Below are positions 27,202-34,385 of a stretch of DNA of 64,000 nucleotides, in pieces. The stretch is from Olivibacter sitiensis DSM 17696 (lineage in GTDB: Bacteria; Bacteroidota; Bacteroidia; Sphingobacteriales; Sphingobacteriaceae): the NCBI RefSeq assembly GCF_000427965.1, contig NZ_ATZA01000014.1, forward strand, positions 1 through 64,000. The letters run 5' to 3'. How positions within the stretch are numbered: the first letter of the stretch is position 1; each line of letters begins with the position of its first letter. The translations under genes were made by a program, and so were the position numbers. The notes beneath the pieces were generated by a model, which had not been told where the DNA came from, did not search any database, and worked only from the letters and a program-made list of their open reading frames with translations.

Positions 27202-28110
27202 TTATTTGGTGTCAAGCCTATTTATGAAGTTGACAATCGTCTCTATCATGGAGTCAAACCAAGGGTGGAAAAACCAAAACGGATGTGGAGCATCATCGAA
27301 GGTTCTTGTTTCATGGTAGATGCCCCATTGGTCCATAAGGCGGATGGCATCATCACGTCCAGCGTGGAATCGTGGAATAGAGCTGTTGATGAAGAGCATG
27401 GGAGGGGTGTGTGCATGGATGTGCGTGAGGGGAGAAGCCTCTTCCCAGGTCTGCGGCCTTGCCTCATAGGTGCCACCAAGCCATTGTGCTGCCATTTCCC
27501 CTTCGGCAGATTCGGGATGTTTAAAGGCCATGATGCCATCTATGTTTACGATGGCATTGATATGGCTTTTGCTTGTCAGCCCCACAAGGGAGGCCAATTG
27601 TCCTCCTGAAGAACAGCCCAAGATGACGATGTTGGCGCTGTCCAATTGCCAGTGGGAGGCGTTATCACGTATCCAGCTAATCAAATCCTTCAGATCGTCT
27701 ACGGCCGCGGGGTAGGTAGCCTCCAACGACAGACGGTATTCGGGGCTAAATACGGCATATCCCCTTTTTGCCATGGCAACGGCCATATCCTTGTTCTGCG
27801 ATTTATCGCCCGAACGCCAACCGCCGCCATGTACCATGATGATCACTTGTTTCTCGGGATCTACGCTGGGCCGATAGATGTCTACGGACAGGGTGCGACC
27901 GCCGATGGTTTTATAGGGTACGTCATTGGACAGGGCAATGCCTGTTGGATCTTGGGTAGCCACCTCGATGTACGGCCGGTATCGGCGCTCTTTCTGAAAG
28001 GTAGCAGATAAGGTAAAGGAGGTGTCCCTGGGAATGGGATCCTGTGCCATTAGTGCCAATGGCTGTCCGTATGGGATGCAGATGAATAGTAATGCGACTA
28101 TTTTTTTCAC
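27202..28110 (-). CDS. Alpha/beta-hydrolase esterase (probable pectin-locus deacetylase)
   Basis: This 302-residue protein has a signal peptide (ALMAQ at about 18-23). The oxyanion motif is HGGGWRSGDKSQN and the nucleophile elbow is GCSSGG. The acid and His are probably in the C-terminal part (HAGRDDAIRLMDQ; DDAPHPFW). It matches the BD-FAE/hormone-sensitive-lipase-like secreted esterases found in polysaccharide loci. The context suggests removal of acetyl groups from pectin fragments in the periplasm, but the substrate is not shown by sequence. It follows GH43 by 48 bases. Confidence 0.8.
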   Translation of the reverse strand: MKKIVALLFICIPYGQPLALMAQDPIPRDTSFTLSATFQKERRYRPYIEVATQDPTGIALSNDVPYKTIGGRTLSVDIYRPSVDPEKQVIIMVHGGGWRSGDKSQNKDMAVAMAKRGYAVFSPEYRLSLEATYPAAVDDLKDLISWIRDNASHWQLDSANIVILGCSSGGQLASLVGLTSKSHINAIVNIDGIMAFKHPESAEGEMAAQWLGGTYEARPQTWEEASPLTHIHAHTPPMLFINSSIPRFHAGRDDAIRLMDQWGIYHETRTFDDAPHPFWFFHPWFDSMIETIVNFINRLDTK

Positions 28111-28158
28111 GCTGTTATTCTATTGGTATGCAATATATTGAATCTTTTGAATCGATGG

Positions 28159-29787
28159 TTATTTGCTTATACGGAACCAATCGTAGTCGCCCCAGCCGGC
28201 ATCGTTTATGCTTCCTTCCCTTTGGCTGAAGAGCCCCAGCTTGGCACCGATCCAATGGCCCTCTCTGGCAGTGAAGCTTTGCGGGATGGGAGTGAATTGC
28301 CGGTTGTCCATGCTGTAGCTGAACTGGCACTTGGCATCTGAGGTGACCTTGACGCGCAGGTATAGGGTATTGGTGTCTACTTTCCTGATTTTTGTTTCCT
28401 GCTCGGTAGCGCCCTTATCTGCTTTTAGCGCTTGGCCATAGACCAGATAAAGGCCATCGTCTTCCTTTTTCAGGGCGATGTAGGCATAGTCACGTCCCAT
28501 GACTATCAGTCCGGACCGTTCACCGAGGAGCTTTTCGTTGGCCGTGAAACGGAGCTGGGTCGTAGCCGTGAACGATTCGGTGGGGAATTTTTGCAGCAGC
28601 ACATTGGGCAGGTCGCGCAGGTTCTTGCCTTCATCGGGTAGAGGCTGCGTATAGAGTCGCAGGCTGCCCTTGCTTTTGTCCAGAAAGGCCCAAGTGGCCC
28701 GTGGGTTGGCGGGCCATTGCCACTGCTTGCCGAGTTCCAGGCCGTCAAATTCATCGCTTTCCACCGGGGTTACCGATGGATAGCTCTTGCCTATGTTTGG
28801 TTTTGTATGGGTGAGCACGGGCTCTCCCGTCATGCTGCCCTTGGGCGCCCTACCGATGACGGGCCAATCATCGACCCATTGCAGGGGCTGTAGATGTACC
28901 ACGCGGCCGATGACGCCCTTGTCCTGAAAGTGCATGAACCAATCTTCGCCACGGGGCGTGTCTACCCAGCCTCCTTGGTGCGGGCCATTGATGGGGCTGC
29001 TCCCTTGGTGCATGGCCACATGTCGTTCATAAGGGCCATAGATGTGCCTGGAGCGCAATGCGAGCTGCCAGCCGGTGGCGACTCCACCAGCGGGGGCGAA
29101 GATGTAGTAATAGCCATTGCGCTTGTACAGCTTGGGGCCCTCCACGGTAGGGTCCAGTTCGTGGCCGTCATAGACCAATACCCCTTGATCCAAGGTTTTC
29201 GTGCCGTCTGCCGTCATCCTTTTGATGGCCAGTACGCTTTTGATACCTGCCCGGCTGCCTGCAAAGCCGTGCACGAGGTAGGCACTCCCATCTTCGTCCC
29301 AAAATGGACAAACGTCAATGATGCCCTTGGCGGCCTCTACCAGCACGGGCTCGTCCCAAGGCCCGGCGGGGTCTTGGGATTTGATCATATAGATGCCGAA
29401 ATCCGGATCGCCGTAATAGATATAGAATTCACCTTGGTGATGGCGCAGCGAGGGAGCCCACACGCCATCGCCGGGGCGGGTTTTGGAGAAGTGCTCATAG
29501 GGAGGCTGACGCAAGAGGGCATGGCCTATGATGGTCCAGTTGACCAAATCCTTGGAATGCAGGATGGGAAGCCCGGGCACGGCGTCGAAACTGGATGCCG
29601 TGAGGTAATAGTCTTCGCCTACACGGATGACATCCGGGTCGGAGTAGTCCGCATCGATCACTGGGTTTTTATATTTGCCGCTGCCCAAATCGGGAGACCA
29701 GACCTTTGAAACATAGGGCTGATCTTGGGCCTGTGCCAAGCTGAACGGGATAGCAAGGGAAAGAAATAAGTGGGGTAATAACTTCAT
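28159..29787 (-). CDS. GH43 glycoside hydrolase with C-terminal beta-sandwich
   Basis: This 542-residue protein has a signal peptide (SLAQAQ). The five-bladed GH43 propeller covers about residues 30-330: DADYSDPDVIRVGEDYYLTA (base Asp), IDVCPFWDEDG and TVEGPKLYKRNGYYYIFA (acid Glu). The C-terminal sandwich (about 345-542: SDEFDGLELGKQWQWPANP, ending in GWGDYDWFRIS) is the GH43 accessory domain. Likely activities are alpha-L-arabinofuranosidase, beta-xylosidase or exo-galactosidase on pectin side chains. Its start overlaps the pectinesterase stop by 4 bases (ATGA), so the two are coupled. Confidence 0.9.
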   Translation of the reverse strand: MKLLPHLFLSLAIPFSLAQAQDQPYVSKVWSPDLGSGKYKNPVIDADYSDPDVIRVGEDYYLTASSFDAVPGLPILHSKDLVNWTIIGHALLRQPPYEHFSKTRPGDGVWAPSLRHHQGEFYIYYGDPDFGIYMIKSQDPAGPWDEPVLVEAAKGIIDVCPFWDEDGSAYLVHGFAGSRAGIKSVLAIKRMTADGTKTLDQGVLVYDGHELDPTVEGPKLYKRNGYYYIFAPAGGVATGWQLALRSRHIYGPYERHVAMHQGSSPINGPHQGGWVDTPRGEDWFMHFQDKGVIGRVVHLQPLQWVDDWPVIGRAPKGSMTGEPVLTHTKPNIGKSYPSVTPVESDEFDGLELGKQWQWPANPRATWAFLDKSKGSLRLYTQPLPDEGKNLRDLPNVLLQKFPTESFTATTQLRFTANEKLLGERSGLIVMGRDYAYIALKKEDDGLYLVYGQALKADKGATEQETKIRKVDTNTLYLRVKVTSDAKCQFSYSMDNRQFTPIPQSFTAREGHWIGAKLGLFSQREGSINDAGWGDYDWFRISK

Positions 29788-30815
29788 TTCGTCGTATTGT
29801 CTTGAGGTTTATAATCTAATGCCAAGTTGCCTTTAGGGGGGCTCCATCTGGAGCCGCCCGCAAAGATCTTTGCGGGCACATATGCTTTTGCTTCCTTTTT
29901 GTCCAATTGGTGACTCCAACTTACCCTGTTGCTTGCTATCGCGCCAGGCCCTTTACTGTTGTATTCGGCATAAAAGGCCGTTTTTTCATTCTCGGTATTG
30001 CGCCAGTTGTCCCAGCCTTCTGGGCGGATATGTGCGCCTAATTGGCAGTTCAGGAATACGGTTTTGGCGTATGGTCTCCATGGTCTTCCAAGGAATACCT
30101 TGGTGGCTTCGGGCGCAGCCGTCAGTCGGCACTCTCGAAAGACAAAGCCAAAGGCCTGTGCCTGGGGTGTTGCCGCTGCCGTGATGTAGGAATTGGAAAG
30201 GCTATGGATGGTACAACGGTCAAAAAGAGCCGTAGCCCGGCCGAAAATAAAATCCGTGGTGCCCTCGATATAACAGTCCAGATAGTATTGTCTACTTCCC
30301 TCGGCAGCAGGGAGCAGCGTATCCTGGTTGCCAAGGATGCGGCAATTGTAGACCATGATCCTGTCACCCTCTACGTGCAGCGCCACCGCCTGCCCCACAC
30401 GGCCGGCCTCATTGAGGATGGTGAGGTTGGCCAACTGGACATCGTTTCCCGCTACCAATAAGGTATAGGAAGTAAAAGTGCTGAATTTCCTGCTGGAGTC
30501 ACTGGACATCGGCTTGCCGGAGTAATCATCCCATCCGATAATGGTCGAATCACGTGCTTCGCCGACCAGGGTGATGTTGCTTTTCCAACTGGGGATGGAC
30601 ACTTTTTCGTTGTAACGTCCCTTGGCAATATAGATGACCACTCGTTCCGGAGAAAGATCCCGCACGGCATCGATAGCCTCCTGAATGGTACGGTAATCGG
30701 CCCCTCCTCTTTGGTCGACATAAAGGGTCTTTGCATATACGGACGGGCTGTAAAGAGCCCATCCTAGCAATAGGTAAATCCATATGGGATAAGTAAAATG
30801 TACTTTATGTGTCAT
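29784..30815 (-). CDS. CE8 pectin methylesterase
   Basis: The start at 30815 gives 343 residues and a good signal peptide (YLLLGWALYSPSVYA). The longer frame back to 30977 has no signal and runs over the promoter, so I reject it. CE8 motifs are VDQRGGADYRTIQEAIDAV, GNQDTLLPA, GTTDFIFGRAT and FLGRPWRPYAKTVF, with both catalytic Asp and the Arg present. It demethylates homogalacturonan and so opens it to the PL1 and GH28 enzymes. It is the first gene of the minus-strand operon with GH43, the esterase and GH28. It is the locus's second CE8 beside the CE12-CE8 fusion. Confidence 0.92.
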   Translation of the reverse strand: MTHKVHFTYPIWIYLLLGWALYSPSVYAKTLYVDQRGGADYRTIQEAIDAVRDLSPERVVIYIAKGRYNEKVSIPSWKSNITLVGEARDSTIIGWDDYSGKPMSSDSSRKFSTFTSYTLLVAGNDVQLANLTILNEAGRVGQAVALHVEGDRIMVYNCRILGNQDTLLPAAEGSRQYYLDCYIEGTTDFIFGRATALFDRCTIHSLSNSYITAAATPQAQAFGFVFRECRLTAAPEATKVFLGRPWRPYAKTVFLNCQLGAHIRPEGWDNWRNTENEKTAFYAEYNSKGPGAIASNRVSWSHQLDKKEAKAYVPAKIFAGGSRWSPPKGNLALDYKPQDNTTK

Positions 30816-30883
30816 AATCGTAGGCCTATGCAGCGCATGTGCAGCATTACTATATTGTGCATTGGTATAGCTTACCGAGGCAG

Positions 30884-30915
30884 TAAAGGTAATGTATTTT
30901 TGCAATCGGTTGCAA
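30884..30915 (-). promoter_or_regulatory. Candidate promoter of the pectinesterase operon
   Basis: On the minus strand TTGC (30912-30915) lies 20 bases before TACCTTTA (30884-30891), close to the Bacteroidetes TTTG-N17-20-TAnnTTTG pattern. The -33 box overlaps the LacI-type site at 30901-30914, which fits repression. The start codon is about 70 bases downstream. Confidence 0.45.
30901..30914. promoter_or_regulatory. Classical LacI-type operator TGCAATCGGTTGCA
   Basis: This near-perfect palindrome with a central CG fits the general LacI-family pattern GCAAnCGnTTGC. It overlaps the proposed -33 box of the minus-strand pectinesterase operon and lies 20 bases from the larger palindrome at 30934-30963. 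Confidence 0.55.
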
Positions 30916-30933
30916 GAAGGTGTCGAAACAATC

Positions 30934-30963
30934 GCTGCAATCGTTATCGGCAACGATTGCAGC
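30934..30963. promoter_or_regulatory. Large LacI-type operator palindrome between pectinesterase and PL1
   Basis: Twelve-base perfect arms (GCTGCAATCGTT and its reverse complement) are separated by six bases. This is the best copy of the motif seen before susC, before GH28 at 32.7 kb and as half-sites before the other GH28. It sits in the divergent control region, so it can regulate both the minus-strand CE8-GH43-esterase operon and the plus-strand PL1 gene. Confidence 0.75.
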
Positions 30964-31088
30964 TTTATTGGAGACAATTCGCCTACCTTTCTGTCCTGTT
31001 GCCTAATATTGCACCCTCAAGTCTTTCCTGTCTTCGTAAGGAAAGATAGGGGGATGCCAATTAATAAATTATTGATAAATACCAAATT

Positions 31089-32576
31089 ATGATGAAAGTA
31101 GTATGCTATTTGTGCCTATTGATTTTCTTGTCGTTCATGGTTTTTGCCTGTTCCAAAGGCGAGGAGATAAATTCCGATATACCGGAGGAACCGAGTGGTC
31201 CAGAGCTCCCCGATGAAGAAGCTTTGGCATTTCCGGGTGCCGAGGGCTTTGGTAGGGCGGTTACCGGTGGCCGGGGTGGCCGGGTGATCAAGGTTACTAA
31301 TCTGGATGACAATGGTCCTGGTAGCTTAAGGGCGGCCGTTGAAGCCACCGGTGCCCGGATAGTCGTTTTTGAGGTTGCGGGAAATATCAAATTAAGTTCA
31401 AATCTGGTGATTCGAAACAGCGACTTGACCATAGCAGGACAGAGTGCGCCCGGCGATGGGATATGTGTCCAGAATTATCCGGTGATAGTCAACTCCGATA
31501 ATATTATTATCCGCTTCATGCGGTTTCGTATGGGCGATTTGGCCAATGTTGAGGGGGATGCCCTTGGCGGATATGAACGCAAGGACATCATTGTAGACCA
31601 CTGTTCGATGAGTTGGTCTACGGATGAATGTGTTTCTTTTTACAATAATGACAATTTCACGCTGCAATGGTGTATCATTTCAGAAAGCCTGCGTCTTTCT
31701 GCCCATGATAAAGGCGCGCATGGCTATGCAGCTATTTGGGGCGGCAAGCACGCCAGTTTTCATCACAATCTTATTGCACATCACGACAGCCGCAACCCAC
31801 GTTTTGGCGAAAGGGAGGGTAGTGCATACGCCCTGACCGATCTGGTGGACTATCGTAACAATGTGATATACAATTGGGGAAGCAATAGTGCCTATGGCGC
31901 AGAAGCGATGAACATCAATATCGTGAACAATTATTATAAACCTGGTCCAGCTACTCGGAGCAGTGTGCGTGATAGGTTATTCGCCGCTGATAAGTATGCC
32001 GGTAATGCGTCATCACCTATCTATGATACCTGGGGCAGGTTCTATATTGCAGGCAACGTGGTGGAAGGAAGTAGCGAACCCAGTAATGACAATTGGAGTT
32101 ACGGTGTTTTCAACCAGTTTCATTCACGTTACGTACCGGTGAGCGAAGCCGATAAGCAAGGAATGCGGTTGGCAAATGCCCTCCCCATTGAAGACAATGT
32201 GGAAACGCACGCGGCAAACGTGGCTTATGACCTGGTACTGGAATGGAGTGGAGCCCGCTTGCATAGGGATGCGGTAGATAATCGGATTGTCGCTGAAGTG
32301 ATGAACGGTACATTTACCTATGAGGGGTCCAGTGGTGATGAACGGAGCAAAAGCGGTATCATTGATAGTCAGGAGGACGTAGGTGGATGGCCCTTGTTGC
32401 AGGCAGGTACCGTGCCACAAGATAGCGACGGCGACGGCATACCCGATGAGTGGGAGCAGGCCAACGGCCTCAACCCAAATAGTAACGATGCGGCGGGACA
32501 TCAATTGAGTAAGGTGTATTCCAACGTGGAAGTCTACTTGAACAGTTTGGTAGCGGATATTATGGCAAGGAAGTGA
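31089..32576 (+). CDS. PL1 pectate lyase, surface lipoprotein
   Basis: This 495-residue protein has the lipobox FMVFAC, so it is probably anchored and possibly surface-exposed. The PL1 beta-helix spans about 45-420: FPGAEGFGRAVTGGRGG, DHCSMSWSTDE, and LIAHHDSRNPRFGERE with the likely catalytic Arg. The C terminus has a calcium-binding DSDGDGIPDEWEQANGLNP repeat and then YSNVEVYLNSLV, a common tail of Bacteroidetes PL1 lyases. It cleaves demethylated homogalacturonan to unsaturated oligomers, feeding GH105. A second ATG lies one codon in (31092). Confidence 0.9.
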   Translation: MMKVVCYLCLLIFLSFMVFACSKGEEINSDIPEEPSGPELPDEEALAFPGAEGFGRAVTGGRGGRVIKVTNLDDNGPGSLRAAVEATGARIVVFEVAGNIKLSSNLVIRNSDLTIAGQSAPGDGICVQNYPVIVNSDNIIIRFMRFRMGDLANVEGDALGGYERKDIIVDHCSMSWSTDECVSFYNNDNFTLQWCIISESLRLSAHDKGAHGYAAIWGGKHASFHHNLIAHHDSRNPRFGEREGSAYALTDLVDYRNNVIYNWGSNSAYGAEAMNINIVNNYYKPGPATRSSVRDRLFAADKYAGNASSPIYDTWGRFYIAGNVVEGSSEPSNDNWSYGVFNQFHSRYVPVSEADKQGMRLANALPIEDNVETHAANVAYDLVLEWSGARLHRDAVDNRIVAEVMNGTFTYEGSSGDERSKSGIIDSQEDVGGWPLLQAGTVPQDSDGDGIPDEWEQANGLNPNSNDAAGHQLSKVYSNVEVYLNSLVADIMARK

Positions 32577-32609
32577 GGGCTGGAAAAATTGCGGGAGTCT
32601 TCCGAAATC

Positions 32610-32633
32610 GCAAACGTTGCCGACAACGATTGC
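32610..32633. promoter_or_regulatory. Predicted LacI-family operator upstream of GH28 (32.7 kb)
   Basis: The site reads GCAAACGTT, six bases, AACGATTGC. It differs from the 30.9-kb palindrome only at arm position 5 and in the six-base spacer. Its right end forms the -33 box of the downstream promoter, so bound repressor would block polymerase. Confidence 0.7.
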
Positions 32634-32658
32634 ATACTTTCATGGGAGTCAATCTTTG
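32630..32658 (+). promoter_or_regulatory. Candidate promoter for GH28-GH105-uxaBAC
   Basis: TTGC (32630-32633) and AATCTTTG (32651-32658) are 17 bases apart, close to the Bacteroidetes consensus. The operator at 32610-32633 overlaps the -33 box. The GTG start of GH28 follows 57 bases downstream. Confidence 0.5.
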
Positions 32659-32714
32659 TATCCCCCAAATATAGAACTAACATTGTATAGCTAAAATTAT
32701 AAATAAAGGATAAC

Positions 32715-34364
32715 GTGAAGAGAAGAAACAAATGGTATTGGATTTTGGGTATGTTGGTAGGAATGGGCACGGCAAGGGCACAGTCTTTTCCCGAGTTCCC
32801 GGTGGTTAATATACAAGAAACATCCTTTCCAAAGGATACATTTGATATTCAGGGATATGGTGCAAAGATTGGACTATTGAACACCCAAGGCATTCAACAG
32901 GCCATTGATGCATGCCATCAGCAAGGAGGAGGCGTGGTACTTGTGCCTGCCGGATTGTGGTTTACGGGCCCCATCGTGCTGAAAAGCAATGTCAATTTGC
33001 ATTTGGCAGAAAATGCCCTGTTGCAGTTCACGGACGACTTTGACCAGTACCCGCTGGTGGCTACCAGCTGGGAGGGTATTGAACAGATGCGCAACCAGTC
33101 GCCCATATGGGCGAAAGGCGCACAAAATATCGCCATCACGGGCAAAGGCATCATCGATGGTAACGGAGATGCCTGGCGAATGGTGAAAAAAGGGAAATTG
33201 ACCGAGTCGCAATGGAAGAAATTGGTGGCAAAGGGCGGTGTGCTCAATGAGAAAAAGGATACCTGGTATCCCTCGGAAAGTTCGCTGAAGGGATCGAAAT
33301 ACCAAGACCCTGGCGAGCTAAGCAATGATAAAAATCAGGAGTTTTACCAAGAAATAAAGGATTTCTTGAGGCCCAATCTCATTCTTTTGGAAAGCTGTAA
33401 GCAGCTATTATTGGAAGGGGTTACCTTTCAGAACTCACCGGCCTGGAATATCCATCCCCTAATGAGCGAGGATATCGTGGTGCGCAACGTCAATGTCCGC
33501 AATCCGTGGTACTCCCAGAATGGCGATGGTATCGACATCGAATCGTGCAGGAATGTACTGGTGGAGAACAGCCAGTTCGATGTGGGCGATGATGCCATAT
33601 GTATCAAGAGCGGGAAGAATGAAGCAGGGCGGAAAAGGGCTATGCCTACCGAAAACGTGTGGATAAGGAACAATACGGTATATCATGGGCATGGCGGAGT
33701 AGTCATAGGAAGCGAAATGAGCGGAGGCGTGAAAAACTTGTACGTGTCCAACTGTACGTTCTTGGGTACCGACATAGGTCTTCGTTTCAAAACCGCTCGG
33801 GGAAGGGGCGGTATCGTAGAGGATATTTACATCAAGAATATCTATATGAAGGACATTCCCGGCGAGGCCATATTGTTCGATATGTACTATGAGGCCAAAG
33901 ACCCGCTTCCTCTGGAAGGGGAAGGACGTACTCCTCCCAAAGTGCAAACACTTCCTGTGACCGATGCCACGCCGCAGTTCAAAAACTTTTACCTCTACGA
34001 TATTTTTTGCGATGGTGCACAAAAGGCGTTTTTCGTGCGTGGCGTACCCGAGATGCACGTGAAGAATATCACCGCAGAGAAATTGTACATCAAGGCAGAG
34101 GAAGGGCTCGATATTCAGGAAGCTTCCAACATCGTGATCCGTGATAGCTATTTTGAGATAAAGTCCAAGGATAATTTGATTTACCTGTTGAACAGCGACC
34201 ATGTAGTATTCGACAAGGTTCGATCTCCAAGCCCGGTAGCGTACCTCGTGCATGTGCAGGGAGAGCGCAGCCAGGGTATCGTCCTCCGTAATTTGGATGT
34301 ATATGCCGATAAGGTCAAGACAGATTATGGCGCTCCCAATGGTGCAATAAATAGCAGTAAATAG
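32715..34364 (+). CDS. GH28 polygalacturonase-type glycoside hydrolase (second copy)
   Basis: This 549-residue protein starts at GTG with AAAGGA upstream; the start is supported because it yields a full signal peptide (about 1-23, TARAQ). GH28 motifs are NGDGIDI, DVGDDAICIKS (paired Asp), HGHGGVVIGSEM and LRFKTARGRGG. It shares its layout with the 25.6-kb copy, including the insert QWKKLVAKGGVL, so the two are paralogues. It opens the plus-strand set that runs through GH105 to uxaC. Probably a periplasmic exo-polygalacturonase. Confidence 0.93.
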   Translation: MKRRNKWYWILGMLVGMGTARAQSFPEFPVVNIQETSFPKDTFDIQGYGAKIGLLNTQGIQQAIDACHQQGGGVVLVPAGLWFTGPIVLKSNVNLHLAENALLQFTDDFDQYPLVATSWEGIEQMRNQSPIWAKGAQNIAITGKGIIDGNGDAWRMVKKGKLTESQWKKLVAKGGVLNEKKDTWYPSESSLKGSKYQDPGELSNDKNQEFYQEIKDFLRPNLILLESCKQLLLEGVTFQNSPAWNIHPLMSEDIVVRNVNVRNPWYSQNGDGIDIESCRNVLVENSQFDVGDDAICIKSGKNEAGRKRAMPTENVWIRNNTVYHGHGGVVIGSEMSGGVKNLYVSNCTFLGTDIGLRFKTARGRGGIVEDIYIKNIYMKDIPGEAILFDMYYEAKDPLPLEGEGRTPPKVQTLPVTDATPQFKNFYLYDIFCDGAQKAFFVRGVPEMHVKNITAEKLYIKAEEGLDIQEASNIVIRDSYFEIKSKDNLIYLLNSDHVVFDKVRSPSPVAYLVHVQGERSQGIVLRNLDVYADKVKTDYGAPNGAINSSK

Positions 34365-34385
34365 CACAATGAAAAAGGCAGGCAC

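Noticed and set aside
28894-29709. A 271-codon antisense ORF over the GH43 gene
   Set aside because: GH43 on the minus strand has all catalytic motifs; the antisense frame shows no domain and stems from codon bias.
30816-30977. N-terminal extension of the CE8 gene to 30977
   Set aside because: It removes the signal peptide and runs over the promoter and operators; the start at 30815 fits better.
33459-34385. A 308-codon antisense ORF over the second GH28 gene
   Set aside because: The plus-strand GH28 is fully supported; the antisense product has no recognisable motif.
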